A stretch of DNA of 64,000 nucleotides from Streptomyces sp. DT2A-34 (GTDB lineage: Bacteria; Actinomycetota; Actinomycetes; Streptomycetales; Streptomycetaceae): assembly GCF_030499515.1 (NCBI RefSeq), contig NZ_JASTWJ010000001.1, positions 8,598,001 to 8,662,000 of the forward strand, written 5' to 3'. The translations under genes were made by a program, and so were the position numbers. The notes under the pieces are model-generated. The model searched no databases and was not told the origin of the DNA. It saw only the letters and a list, made by a program, of their open reading frames with translations. This document shows positions 48,804-57,578 of this stretch, piece by piece (position 1 is the stretch's first letter; each line of letters begins with the position of its first letter).

Positions 48804-48840
48804 GACACGGGCGCTGCTGGACACCAGCGGCGCCCGTGTC
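48804..48840 (+). terminator. Terminator after the SDR pair
   Basis: GACACGGGCGCTGCTGG pairs with CCAGCGGCGCCCGTGTC around a short ACA loop, with one mismatch. Short ACAGGAC direct repeats precede it (48780-48805). Confidence 0.85.
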
Positions 48841-48980
48841 GGCGTATCGGGAGATCAACGGCCCTTGACAACGTAGTCACCGCAGAGGTGAGCAAGTGCT
48901 CCTGAGACTGGAGGTCCACCGGCCGGAACACTGCGGTATGTTTTGCCGACCCTTGGCATGGCAGATCGAGGAGCGTGCGC

Positions 48981-50564
48981 GTGTTCAACCGGATCCGACG
49001 CCTGCGGCAGGTGGCGGCCATCGCGTCCATATCGTCCCTGGTGGCAGGGTGCGGCGTCCTCTCGTCCGATTCGACGGATGAGGAGGCCGCGATCGTGGTG
49101 GGGACGACCGCAGCCCCCAGCACCCTTGATCCCGCCGCGTCCTGGGACAGCTCCTGGGAACTGTTCCGGAACATCTACCAGACGCTGCTGAGCTACCCCT
49201 CCGGCGCGAGCGCGCCCGAGCCCGACGCCGCCGAGAGCTGCCAGTTCACCGACAGCTCGCACATGAAGTACAAGTGCGAGCTGCGCGAGGGCCTGAAGTT
49301 CTCCGACGGGCACACCCTCGACGCGCAGGCGGTCAAGTACTCGATCGACCGCATCCGGACGATCAACGTCAACGGCGGACCCGCCGGTCTGCTGGGCAGC
49401 CTCGAACGGGTTCAGGTGCTCAACGACCGAGAGGTCGTCTTCCACCTCAACAAGGCCGACGCGACCTTCCCGTTCGTGCTCGCCACGCCCGCCATGTCGA
49501 TCGTCGACCCCGAGGACTACCCGGCCGACAAGCTGCGCGAGGACGACACCACCGTCGTCGGTTCCGGGCCGTACACCCTCGACTCGTACGACGAGGGCCA
49601 GCAGGCCGAGCTGGTCAAGTACGAGGGCTACCAGGGGCACGCGGAGCGCAAGAACGACGCGGTGACCATCCGTTACTTCCAGGACTCGCCCACCATGGTC
49701 GCCGCGCTGCGCGACAAGGAGCTCGACGTCGCCTTCCGTGGCCTCGCCGCCGACGACATCGTCGACATCCAGGCCGACGATGACGACGAACTCCAGCTGA
49801 TCGAGGGCTCCGGCACCGAGATCAACTACCTCGTCTTCAACCCCAAGGACCCCATGGCGGGCAAGTCCGCCGTCCGCAGGGCCATCGCCCAGGTCATCGA
49901 CCGCCCCGCGATCGCCCACAAGGTCTACAAGGACACCGTCGAGCCGCTGTACTCCATGGTCCCCAAGGGCCTGACCGGACACACCACGGGCTTCTTCGAC
50001 GACTACGGCGAGCCCAGCGAGACCAAGGCCGCCAAGCTCCTCACCGACGCCGGCATCACGACGCCCGTCCCGCTCACGCTCTGGTACACCAGCGACCGCT
50101 ACGGCTCCGCCACCAAGGCGGAGTTCCAGGAGCTGAAGAGCCAGCTCGAGAAGTCCGGTCTCTTCGAGATCACCCTCAAGAGCCGCCCCTGGAAGACCTA
50201 CGTCGCGGGCTACCAGAACGGCGAGTACCCGGTGTTCGGGCGTGGCTGGTTCCCCGACTTCCCGGACGCGGACAACTTCATCGCGCCGTTCGTCGGCAAG
50301 CAGAACGCGCTCGGTACGCCGTATGTGACGCCCAAGATCACCGAGACGCTGCTGCCCAACTCGCGCTCCCAGAGCGACCGCGCCAACGTGGTCAAGGACT
50401 TCGAGGAGGCCCAGCGGATCCTCGTCGAGGACGCGCGACTGCTGCCGCTGTGGCAGGGCCGGCAGTACGTGGCCGCGAGCGCGGAGATCTCGGGCGCGGA
50501 GCGGGCGCTGGACCCGTCGACGATCATGATGGTGGGGGAGCTGTACCGCAAGACCAGCTGGTAG
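48981..50564 (+). CDS. Peptide/oligopeptide-binding lipoprotein (ABC, family 5)
   Basis: 527 residues, extracellular solute-binding protein family 5. A signal peptide with lipobox LVAGC ends near residue 23. The mature part shows TTAAPSTLDPAASWDSSWEL, LREGLKFSDGHTLDAQAVKY and a C-terminal RILVEDARLLPLWQGRQYVA. GTG at 48981 is chosen because GAGGAG (48968-48973) is 7 nt upstream; a GTG two codons earlier is too close. No permease or ATPase genes adjoin, so it would work with a transporter encoded elsewhere or as a sensor. Confidence 0.9.
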   Translation: MFNRIRRLRQVAAIASISSLVAGCGVLSSDSTDEEAAIVVGTTAAPSTLDPAASWDSSWELFRNIYQTLLSYPSGASAPEPDAAESCQFTDSSHMKYKCELREGLKFSDGHTLDAQAVKYSIDRIRTINVNGGPAGLLGSLERVQVLNDREVVFHLNKADATFPFVLATPAMSIVDPEDYPADKLREDDTTVVGSGPYTLDSYDEGQQAELVKYEGYQGHAERKNDAVTIRYFQDSPTMVAALRDKELDVAFRGLAADDIVDIQADDDDELQLIEGSGTEINYLVFNPKDPMAGKSAVRRAIAQVIDRPAIAHKVYKDTVEPLYSMVPKGLTGHTTGFFDDYGEPSETKAAKLLTDAGITTPVPLTLWYTSDRYGSATKAEFQELKSQLEKSGLFEITLKSRPWKTYVAGYQNGEYPVFGRGWFPDFPDADNFIAPFVGKQNALGTPYVTPKITETLLPNSRSQSDRANVVKDFEEAQRILVEDARLLPLWQGRQYVAASAEISGAERALDPSTIMMVGELYRKTSW

Positions 50565-50682
50565 CGGCGGGATGTGCGGTGGGCGGGGCGATTGTCAGTG
50601 CCCGCCTGTAGGTTCGGAGGCCTGGAAGTGACCGCGCGGCGGTCACCTCCCACCGTTCGCCGCACATCGTAAGGAAGTTGAC

Positions 50683-51366
50683 GTGACCGACATCGCCATG
50701 CTGCCCGAGTCCTGGCGCGGGGTTCTGGGTGACGAGCTGCAGCAGCCCTACTTCAAGGAGCTGACGGAGTTCGTCGAGGAGGAGCGGGCGAAGGGTCCCG
50801 TCCACCCGCCGCGCGAGGAGGTCTTCGCCGCGCTGGACGCGACGCCGTACGAGCAGGTGAAGGTCCTGATCCTCGGCCAGGACCCGTATCACGGCGAAGG
50901 CCAGGGGCACGGCCTGTGCTTCTCGGTCCGCCCCGGAGTGAAGACGCCGCCGTCGCTGCGGAACATCTACAAGGAGATGAAGGAGGAGCTCGGCCTCCCC
51001 GTCCCCGACAACGGCTATCTGATGCCCTGGGCCCAGCAGGGCGTCCTGCTGCTCAACGCCGTCCTCACGGTCCGCGGCGGTGAGGCCAACTCGCACAAGG
51101 GCAAGGGCTGGGAGAAGTTCACCGACGCGGTGATCCGCGCCGTGGCCCACCGGCCCGACCCGGCGGTGTTCGTGCTGTGGGGCAACTACGCGCAGAAGAA
51201 GCTCCCGCTCATCGACGAGACGCGGCACGTCGTGGTCAAGGGGGCGCACCCCTCGCCGCTGTCGGCGAAGAAGTTCTTCGGGTCCCGCCCGTTCACGCAG
51301 ATCAACGAGGCGGTGGCCCGGCAGGGGCACGAGCCGATCGACTGGCGGATCCCCGACCTGGGCTGA
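50683..51366 (+). CDS. ung: Uracil-DNA glycosylase (family 1)
   Basis: 227 residues. Family-1 signatures are complete: the water-activating GQDPYHGEGQGHGLCFSV (catalytic Asp at about residue 68), PPSLRNIYKEM, LLLNAVLTVR and the minor-groove loop HPSPLS. It removes uracil from DNA to begin base-excision repair. GTG start follows AAGGAAG by about 6 nt. Monocistronic, closed by a 12-bp hairpin. Confidence 0.97.
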   Translation: MTDIAMLPESWRGVLGDELQQPYFKELTEFVEEERAKGPVHPPREEVFAALDATPYEQVKVLILGQDPYHGEGQGHGLCFSVRPGVKTPPSLRNIYKEMKEELGLPVPDNGYLMPWAQQGVLLLNAVLTVRGGEANSHKGKGWEKFTDAVIRAVAHRPDPAVFVLWGNYAQKKLPLIDETRHVVVKGAHPSPLSAKKFFGSRPFTQINEAVARQGHEPIDWRIPDLG

Positions 51367-51374
51367 CGCGCTCC

Positions 51375-51406
51375 ACCGGGCCGGTCGTTCGCCGGACCGG
51401 CCCGGT
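51375..51406 (+). terminator. Terminator after ung
   Basis: ACCGGGCCGGTC (51375-51386) pairs perfectly with GACCGGCCCGGT (51395-51406). Confidence 0.88.
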
Positions 51407-51490
51407 TCCGTACGGAGCCGCCTGACCGGGATTGCCGGTGCGGGCCGTTAGCGTCGGGAGAGACCAGCCGACGAGGGCCCGGAGGACGCG

Positions 51491-51946
51491 GTGGCGGAGC
51501 AACAGGAGCAGGCGGCGCCGGACGCGGTGCTGACGCGGATCGGGCAGGTCGTCATTCTGCATCACGCCGGGGACCGCGAGGAGGCCCGGCGCCGGTTGCT
51601 GGACCTGTGGACCGAGCTGGGCGAGGACGGCGACCCACTGCACCGCTGCACGCTGGCGCACTACCTGGCGGACACACAGGACGACCCCTCGGACGAACTG
51701 GCCTGGGATCTGCGGGCGTTGACCGAGGCCGAGGGCGCCGGCGGTGCGCTTGCCGTACGGGCCCTGTATCCCTCGCTGCATCTGAATCTGGCCGCCGACT
51801 ATGTGAAGCTCGACCGTGCGGAGGCCGCCCGGGTGCATCTGCGCCGGGCGCGGGGAGCCGTGGGGGCGTTGCGGGACGACAGCTACGGGGATGGGGTGCG
51901 GGCGGAGCTTCGGCGGTTGGAGGCGTGGCTGGGGGAGGGGCCGTAG
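51491..51946 (+). CDS. TPR-like hypothetical protein
   Basis: 151 residues, all alpha-helical by sequence. Helical pairs resemble tetratricopeptide repeats: VLTRIGQVVILHHAGDREEA, LHRCTLAHYLADTQDDPSDE and LHLNLAADYVKLDRAEAARV. No signal peptide or membrane segment. GTG start has GGAGG 5 nt upstream. Such stand-alone TPR proteins are common in Streptomyces and of unknown partner. Confidence 0.75.
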   Translation: MAEQQEQAAPDAVLTRIGQVVILHHAGDREEARRRLLDLWTELGEDGDPLHRCTLAHYLADTQDDPSDELAWDLRALTEAEGAGGALAVRALYPSLHLNLAADYVKLDRAEAARVHLRRARGAVGALRDDSYGDGVRAELRRLEAWLGEGP

Positions 51947-51958
51947 CGGCAGCGCACC

Positions 51959-52483
51959 TCAATGGCCGTACGTCTGCTCGCAGATCCTCGACTCGGGGCT
52001 GTCCGCCCTCCAGCCGCCGTACTTCTTGCCCAGCGTGCAGAGGTCCGCGTTCCCTTTCGGGACCTCGTTGCGGACCGACCCGGACATGTCGGGGGTCTCG
52101 ATGTGCGGCCGTTTCGGGGTGTCGACGGCCGGGCGGTGGGGTTCCCGGTGCTGGGGACGGGGGTGCTGGGGATGCGGACGGGGGTGGGGGTGCGAGCGCG
52201 GGGCTGGTGGTCTGTGCGCCTGGGGTGGGGCGGTGGGGGACGCGGGCTGTGCGGCGGACGTCGTGGGGGCCGGGCTGGGGGACGGTCCGGTTTGCGCCAG
52301 GGCCTCGCGAGCCGGTGCCTGCACGATCCGAGGGTCCGTCTGCCCGCCCGGCTGCCGCGTCGGCGACTGGGACGGTGCCGTCGGTGGGACGGGCGACGGT
52401 GACGGCGGGACCGTCACGCAGCCCGAGAGGGCCGAGACGGCCACGGTGACCAGGAGCGTTGCGGTGGTCGTCGTTCGATGCAC
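51959..52483 (-). CDS. Proline-rich secreted lipoprotein, hypothetical
   Basis: About 174 residues from a GTG start. A signal segment (TATLLVTVAVSALSGC) ends in a lipobox Cys. The mature part is mostly Pro, Ser, His and Arg (about 100 residues, PRSHPHPRPHPQHPRPQHRE), ending in a small conserved-looking domain NADLCTLGKKYGGWRADSPE with two Cys. It may span the cell wall like other Pro-rich exported proteins. Function unknown. It converges on the TPR gene with a 12-nt gap. Confidence 0.7.
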   Translation of the reverse strand: MHRTTTTATLLVTVAVSALSGCVTVPPSPSPVPPTAPSQSPTRQPGGQTDPRIVQAPAREALAQTGPSPSPAPTTSAAQPASPTAPPQAHRPPAPRSHPHPRPHPQHPRPQHREPHRPAVDTPKRPHIETPDMSGSVRNEVPKGNADLCTLGKKYGGWRADSPESRICEQTYGH

Positions 52484-52597
52484 CCGCGCAACTCTGCTGG
52501 GGCCGGCGGCCGTTGGGACAGCGGACGAGCAGAGGTTGCTCCGCACGGGTGATCTCTGTCCCCGTACGGGCGGCGCGGGCCCCTCGCGGCTGACGTC

Positions 52598-53107
52598 CTA
52601 GTCGCCGGTGGCACCGTCGAGGCGCTCGCGGATCAGGTCGGCGTGGCCGTTGTGGCGGGCGTACTCCTCGATCATGTGGGTGATGATCCAGCGCAGGTTG
52701 AACGGTTCCCCCCTGCGGCTCCTGCCCTTGGAGATGTCGTCCAGACCGAAGGCGGCCGCGTTGCGACGGGCGTTGTCGATCTCGGTCTGCCAGGTGGTGC
52801 GCGCCTCGTCCCCGGTGTCGGCCTCGGTGAAGTGGAAGTCTCCGTCCGGGTCCTCTTCGCTGCAGTAGAGGACCCCGAGGTCGTCGTCCAGGAGTATCTC
52901 GTGGAACCAGAACCGCTCCACCTCCGCCATGTGCCGCATCAGCCCCAGCAGGGTCAGCTCGGACGGCTCCACGGAGGCGGTTTTGAGCTGGGTGTCGGTC
53001 AGGCCTTCGCACTTCCAGGCGAGGGTCTGCCGGTGGTAGTCCAGCCAGCCCTCCAGCATGGCGCGCTCGTCGGCGGTGGTGGCGGGCTCATTGCGTTCGA
53101 TGGTCAT
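52598..53107 (-). CDS. DinB-family protein (DUF664)
   Basis: 169 residues of the DinB/YfiT four-helix-bundle family, DUF664 branch: MLEGWLDYHRQTLAWKCEGL, LGLMRHMAEVERFWFHEILL and IITHMIEEYARHNGHADLIR. The three His (in RHMAEVER, THMIEEYARHNGH) form the usual metal site. These enzymes transfer thiols or isomerise thiol adducts, for example with mycothiol, and substrates are mostly unknown. A GAGG sequence lies about 9 nt before the ATG. Confidence 0.9.
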   Translation of the reverse strand: MTIERNEPATTADERAMLEGWLDYHRQTLAWKCEGLTDTQLKTASVEPSELTLLGLMRHMAEVERFWFHEILLDDDLGVLYCSEEDPDGDFHFTEADTGDEARTTWQTEIDNARRNAAAFGLDDISKGRSRRGEPFNLRWIITHMIEEYARHNGHADLIRERLDGATGD

Positions 53108-53139
53108 CCCCGAATCCTCGCTCAACTCCCCTGAGCCCA

Positions 53140-53193
53140 CCAGGAGTTTTACGGTGCCCTTGAGTGCCAGGAGTTCTGCGGTGCCCACGAGTG
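53140..53193 (-). repeat. 27-nt tandem duplication
   Basis: CCAGGAGTTTTACGGTGCCC with TTGAGTG (53140-53166) is repeated as CCAGGAGTTCTGCGGTGCCC with ACGAGTG (53167-53193), with four mismatches. It sits just upstream of the DinB-family start. Confidence 0.8.
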
Positions 53194-53326
53194 CCCAAGT
53201 GCGCGGCGTCACCGGCCGAGCATCCCGGCCGGCAACTCGCGCGGCCTGCCGCACCTCCGCCAGGTTCGGCGCCTCGGTGCCGAAGGCCCCGGCCACGCGG
53301 CTGAACATCCGCCCGTCCGCCTGTCG

Positions 53327-53350
53327 GCCCGTCCGCCCGGGCGGACGGGC
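53327..53350. terminator. 24-bp perfect palindrome
   Basis: GCCCGTCCGCCC pairs with GGGCGGACGGGC without a loop. It may be a terminator relic beside the monooxygenase fragment. Confidence 0.5.
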
Positions 53351-53409
53351 GGCCCGGGACGGCACGTGCCGGGCCGGGGCCGTCGACGCCACCGCGGTCG
53401 CACGGCCCC

Positions 53410-53720
53410 CGCTTGTGCGTCGCCCCGGTAGGCGACGCCGGGTACGCCGGGCCGCTGGCGCCGGGGCAGTGCGGCAACCGCCATCGAGGACGCCGTCGTG
53501 CTCGCTGCCCGCGCCGACGACCTCGCCGCGTACCCGCGGGCCGGCCTGCCGGGTACGACCACCACAGCCCGCCAGGCCGTCAAGGCTGCCCGCCTCAACC
53601 TGATGGCCGACCATGCCGGGATCGCCGTAGGGAACACGGTGACCGTCGCCATGTCCCAGGCCGCGCCCTTGCCGTTCCCGAAGGCTTCGCGGGCATCGCC
53701 GGCCGGTGGCCCCCGTAGCC
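53410..53720 (+). pseudogene. FAD-dependent monooxygenase remnant (C-terminal)
   Basis: Pieces of the FAD-binding C-terminal region are readable in two frames. VGDAGYAGPLAPGQCGN corresponds to the usual GDAAHAMPPTLGQGGN. After a shift near 53475, TAIEDAVVLAARADDLAAY continues to AVKAARLNLMADHAGIAVGN. The N-terminal FAD domain is absent and the end is scrambled. It lies directly upstream of the Gfo/Idh gene and has no start codon of its own. Confidence 0.65.
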
Positions 53721-53773
53721 GCCGTATGCTGCCGGGAAGGCCACGGCAGGCAACCACCAGAGGAGAACACCCC

Positions 53774-54679
53774 GTGAAGGTCGGCTGCATCGGACTCGGT
53801 GACATCGCGCGGAAGGCCTATCTGCCGGTGCTCGGTGTCCAGCCCGGGGTTGAACTGCATCTGCAGACCCGTACGCCCGCGACGCTCGCCCGGGTCGCCG
53901 ACAGCCTCCACCTGCCGCCGGAGCGGCGGCACGCGGACCTCGACTCGCTCCTCGCCCAAGGCCTCGACGCCGCCTTCGTGCACGCGCCCACCGTCGCGCA
54001 CCCGGAGATCGTGACCCGGCTGCTGGAGGCGGGCGTGCCGACGTATGTCGACAAGCCGCTCGCCTACCATCTCGCCGACTCCGAACGGCTGGTGGCGCTC
54101 GCCGAGCGGCGGAACGTGAGCCTCGCCGTCGGCTTCAACCGGCGTTACGCCCCCGGCTATGTGCAGTGCGCCGACCATCCGCGCGAGCTGATCCTGATGC
54201 AGAAGAACCGGATCGGACTGCCGGAAGAGCCGCGCTCGATGATCCTGGACGACTTCATCCACGTCGTGGACACCCTGCGCTTCCTGGTGCCGGGCCCGGT
54301 CGACGACGTGACCGTGCGCGCCCGCGTCGAGGGCGGTCTGCTGCATCACGTCGTGCTGCAGCTCGCCGGGGACGGCTTCACCGCCCTCGGCGTGATGAAC
54401 CGGCTCAGCGGTTCGGCCGAGGAGATCCTTGAGGTGTCCGGGCAGGACACCAAGCGCCAGGTGCTCAACCTCGCCGAGGTCGTCGACCACAAGGGCCAGC
54501 CCACCGTGCGGCGGCGCGGGGACTGGGTGTCGGTGGCCCGGCAGCGCGGCATCGAGCAGGCGGTGCTGGCCTTCCTCGATGCCGTGCGCGCGGGCAAGGT
54601 GCTCAGCGCCCGGGACGCGCTGGCGACCCATGAGCTGTGCGAGCGGGTTGTACACGCGGTTCAGGAGCGGGCCGCCTGA
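53774..54679 (+). CDS. Gfo/Idh/MocA-family oxidoreductase
   Basis: 301 residues. N-terminal Rossmann domain starts KVGCIGLGDIARKAYLPVLG (GxGxxA variant) and contains YVDKPLAYHLADSERLVALA, the EKP-like motif with Asp in place of Glu. The C-terminal beta-sheet domain includes RSMILDDFIHVVDTLRFLVP. It oxidises or reduces a sugar or inositol-like substrate with NAD(P); the substrate is unknown. GAGGAGAA lies 8 nt before the GTG. The last 77 nt overlap the lnt gene on the opposite strand. Confidence 0.88.
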   Translation: MKVGCIGLGDIARKAYLPVLGVQPGVELHLQTRTPATLARVADSLHLPPERRHADLDSLLAQGLDAAFVHAPTVAHPEIVTRLLEAGVPTYVDKPLAYHLADSERLVALAERRNVSLAVGFNRRYAPGYVQCADHPRELILMQKNRIGLPEEPRSMILDDFIHVVDTLRFLVPGPVDDVTVRARVEGGLLHHVVLQLAGDGFTALGVMNRLSGSAEEILEVSGQDTKRQVLNLAEVVDHKGQPTVRRRGDWVSVARQRGIEQAVLAFLDAVRAGKVLSARDALATHELCERVVHAVQERAA

Positions 54680-56183
54680 ACCGCAGCCGCAGGGTCCGTA
54701 TGCCCTCGCTCGCGCCCCAGAGGGCGACGATCAGCAGCGCCGCCTGCACCGGCCAGTCGCCGAAGCGGACGTACGGTGTGACACCGTCGGCCAGTGGCAC
54801 CTCGTAGACCGCGCTCGTGCTCGCGTCCGTGCCCAGCCAGGAACCGAGGCGCTGCCCGCTCGGGCCGTACACGGCGGAGACGCCGGTCAGCGTCGCGTGC
54901 ACCATCGGCCGGCCGGTCTCGGCGGCGCGCAGCGCGGCGAGCGAGGCGTGCTGTTCGGGGGCCCAGCTCTGCTGGAACGTCGAGGTCGCCGACTGGGCGA
55001 TCAGCACCTGGGCGCCGTTGTCGGCGAGGTTGCGGCTCATGTCGGCGAACGCGGACTCGAAGCAGACCATCGGGCCGATCCGAAGCCCGTGTCCGGCGTC
55101 CATCACGACCTGCTCCGTGCCGCGCCTGCGGTCCTCGGCCGCCGCCTCACCCACGGAGGTCGCCCAGCCCAGCATCGAGCGAAGCGGTATGTACTCCCCG
55201 AAGGGGACCAGCCGCATCTTGTCGTAGCGGGCGCCGGTCGGGCCGTCCGGGCCCACGAGGATCGAGCTCTTGTAGATGCCGGGCTTGTCGGAGCGCCGTG
55301 CGTCCACGTTGACCAGGATGTTCGCCCCCGTCTCGCGGGAGAGCGCGGCGAGGCGCCGGGCGAAGTCGGGCCGGTCGCCGAGGTCGTAGCCGACGCTGCT
55401 CTCGCCCCAGACGACCAGGTCGACATCCTGGCCGGCCAGCTCGCGGGTGAGCTGCTCCTCCCGGTCGAACCGGCGGTCGGGGCCGCGGACGCCCTGGATC
55501 ACGCCCGGCTGTACGACAGCTATCCGGACCCGGTCGTCGACGTCGGGGCGCGGTGACCACACCCACACGGCCGAGGTGGCGACGGCCGTGGCGAGGAGCC
55601 CGGCCACCGCGGGCACCCGGCACCTCCGCACCGCCACCAGCACGGCGACCGCGACATTGACGGCCACCACGAGCCAGCTGATCAGCCACACCCCGCCCAC
55701 CGATGCCAGCCGGAGTGCGGGCTCCACCTGCCACTGGCTGGAGCCCAGCACGCCCCACGGCCCGCCGAGTCCCTGCCAGGAACGGACGAGCTCGATCAGC
55801 AGCCAGCCCGACGGCAGGACGGCCAGGGCCGCCGCGACCCGGCCCGGGGACGGCCTCGCGGCGAGGAAACGCCGCACCAGCCAGCCCCAGGGGGCCCACA
55901 GCGCGCCGAGCAGGGCGGCGAGGACGAACGTGAACACATGCAGGTTCGGCAGCAGCCAGTGGTGCATGGCCAGCATGAAGCCGAACCCGCCCCACCAGCC
56001 GTCGTACAGCGCCCGCTTTCCGGTCGGCGCGGAGCGCAGCAGCGCGATCCACGGGACCAGCGCGACGTACGCGAACCACCACAGCGACGGCTCCGGATAG
56101 GCGAGCACGGGCAGCGCACCGGCCGCCGCGGCCGCGGCCGAGCGCCGCCACGGCGAGGCGAGCCAGTGGCTGATCGTCTTCAT
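54603..56183 (-). CDS. lnt: Apolipoprotein N-acyltransferase
   Basis: 526 residues. About seven transmembrane helices (residues 12-200 plus one at the end) embed a nitrilase-like catalytic domain with the Lnt triad: Glu in LVVWGESSVGY, Lys in YDKMRLVPFGEYIP and Cys in PMVCFESAFADM. It N-acylates the lipid-modified Cys of lipoproteins at the membrane, relevant to the several lipoproteins in this window. GGGAGG lies 7 nt before the ATG at 56183. Its 3' end, coding for a basic Pro/Arg tail, overlaps the convergent Gfo/Idh gene. Confidence 0.93.
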   Translation of the reverse strand: MKTISHWLASPWRRSAAAAAAGALPVLAYPEPSLWWFAYVALVPWIALLRSAPTGKRALYDGWWGGFGFMLAMHHWLLPNLHVFTFVLAALLGALWAPWGWLVRRFLAARPSPGRVAAALAVLPSGWLLIELVRSWQGLGGPWGVLGSSQWQVEPALRLASVGGVWLISWLVVAVNVAVAVLVAVRRCRVPAVAGLLATAVATSAVWVWSPRPDVDDRVRIAVVQPGVIQGVRGPDRRFDREEQLTRELAGQDVDLVVWGESSVGYDLGDRPDFARRLAALSRETGANILVNVDARRSDKPGIYKSSILVGPDGPTGARYDKMRLVPFGEYIPLRSMLGWATSVGEAAAEDRRRGTEQVVMDAGHGLRIGPMVCFESAFADMSRNLADNGAQVLIAQSATSTFQQSWAPEQHASLAALRAAETGRPMVHATLTGVSAVYGPSGQRLGSWLGTDASTSAVYEVPLADGVTPYVRFGDWPVQAALLIVALWGASEGIRTLRLRFRRPAPEPRVQPARTAHGSPARPGR

Positions 56184-56254
56184 GCGGTGGCCTCCCTGCC
56201 TCGTGGTCCTTCCAGTGTGCTCGCCGGCACTGACAGCGGACAGTGGGACCCCGC

Positions 56255-56740
56255 TCAGTCGATCATCGCCGACGCGATCCGGTCGGGCAGCCGACGCCAC
56301 TTCTCCTGCACGACCACCTCGCGCAGCCGCCAGCCGTCGTACGTCCGCAGCAGCCCGAAGGCGTACCGGCCGCCGCACACGAAGTCGGGCGCGGCACAGC
56401 CGTCGCCGTGCTCGGCGAACCGCATCGGATTGATGTACTCGGCCTGGACCCGGGCCGTGTCGCCGTCGTCCTGTTCGAGGATCCCGAAGCGCACCCGGCG
56501 GTTGACGATGAGATGCTGCCGCATCGAGAAGACCCGCATGCTCTCGGCGAGCCAAACGGCGACCTGTCCGGCGTCCCCCTCTATGCCACCGGCCGAGCGG
56601 TAGTCCGCGCGTCCGCCGGGGGCGAACAGGTCCCGGTACGCCGCCCAGTCGCCGTCGTCGACGGCCACGGCATAGTCGGTGATCAGTTCGTCGACCGCGA
56701 GCCGGTCCCTCAGGGTCGCGAGTTCCACACGCTGCGTCAT
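56255..56740 (-). CDS. SnoaL-like (NTF2 fold) protein
   Basis: About 161 residues with a SnoaL-like/NTF2 fold: LRDRLAVDELITDYAVAVDD, GDWAAYRDLFAPGGRADYRS, then MRQHLIVNRRVRF and YDGWRLREVVVQEKWRR. Members include polyketide cyclases, isomerases and subunits of aromatic dioxygenases; this one has no partner. Two starts, ATG 56758 and ATG 56740, are possible; the shorter begins right before the conserved core. Upstream is a divergent DUF4291 gene. Confidence 0.83.
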   Translation of the reverse strand: MTQRVELATLRDRLAVDELITDYAVAVDDGDWAAYRDLFAPGGRADYRSAGGIEGDAGQVAVWLAESMRVFSMRQHLIVNRRVRFGILEQDDGDTARVQAEYINPMRFAEHGDGCAAPDFVCGGRYAFGLLRTYDGWRLREVVVQEKWRRLPDRIASAMID

Positions 56741-56834
56741 CGGCTCAGTGTTGGGCATGAGGTGGTCGGAGCCAAGAGGGCGTGCGGCGATATTCGGTGG
56801 ATGTCGGCGGGGGCGGGGGGCGAGGCTGTTCCCC

Positions 56835-57482
56835 GTGAACAACCAGAACAACCAGAACGACCCGAACGACCGGCCCGTGCAGCCGGTCCAGCAGGAACCC
56901 AGGTTCCGCATACGCACCCACCACACCGAGTCCACGGTGACCGTCTACCAGGCCTACCGCCCCGAGATCGGCCGGGCAGCCGCCCGTGACGGCCGCTTTC
57001 CGTCGTCCTGGAGCCGTGACCGCATGACATGGATCAAGCCGTCGTTCCTCTGGATGATGTACCGCTGCGGCTGGGCCACGAAGGAGAACCAGGAGACCGT
57101 CCTCGCCGTCGAGATCAGCCGGGACGGCTTCGCATGGGCGCTGCGCCACGCGTGCCTCTCCCACCACGTCCCCGTCCTGCACGGCGACCAGGGCGCCTGG
57201 AAGCGGCAGTTGAGGACGGCACCCGCGCGCGTGCAGTGGGATCCGGAGCGCGATCTGCACCTCAACCCCTTGCCATACCGGTCCCTGCAACTGGGGCTCA
57301 CCGGCGAGGCGGCCGCCCGGTACGCGGACGAGTGGATCGTCGGCATCGAGGACGTGACACCGCTCGCCACGGAGATCCACGCGCGCGTGCGGGCGGGTGA
57401 ACTGGACCGTGCGGCCGAGCTGTTGCCACAGGAGCGGCCGTATCCGCTGGAGGACGAGGTCCTCGCGCATCTGCGAGCCTAG
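56835..57482 (+). CDS. DUF4291 family protein
   Basis: 215 residues. A short Asn/Gln-rich N-terminus (NNQNNQNDPNDRP) is followed by the DUF4291 core: YQAYRPEIGRAAARDGRFPS, SRDRMTWIKPSFLWMMYRCG, WDPERDLHLNPLPYRSLQLG. The family is widespread in bacteria and eukaryotes with unknown function. GTG start, no strong ribosome site. Cytoplasmic by sequence. Divergent from the SnoaL-like gene. Confidence 0.9.
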   Translation: MNNQNNQNDPNDRPVQPVQQEPRFRIRTHHTESTVTVYQAYRPEIGRAAARDGRFPSSWSRDRMTWIKPSFLWMMYRCGWATKENQETVLAVEISRDGFAWALRHACLSHHVPVLHGDQGAWKRQLRTAPARVQWDPERDLHLNPLPYRSLQLGLTGEAAARYADEWIVGIEDVTPLATEIHARVRAGELDRAAELLPQERPYPLEDEVLAHLRA

Positions 57483-57530
57483 AGACGACTACGAGTCCAG
57501 ACGGCGGCGGATCATCAACTGGGGCCGGCC

Positions 57531-57560
57531 GCCCCGGAGTCTCGCGCCCCGGAGTCTCGC
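57531..57560 (+). repeat. 15-bp tandem repeat
   Basis: GCCCCGGAGTCTCGC occurs twice in exact tandem (57531-57545 and 57546-57560), between convergent genes. Confidence 0.9.
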
Positions 57561-57578
57561 CGACCCGGTGTTTCGGCG

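Noticed and set aside
53108..53600. N-terminal extension of the DinB-family gene
   Set aside because: The extra frame spans a tandem duplication and the monooxygenase relic; DinB/DUF664 proteins begin at the listed ATG.
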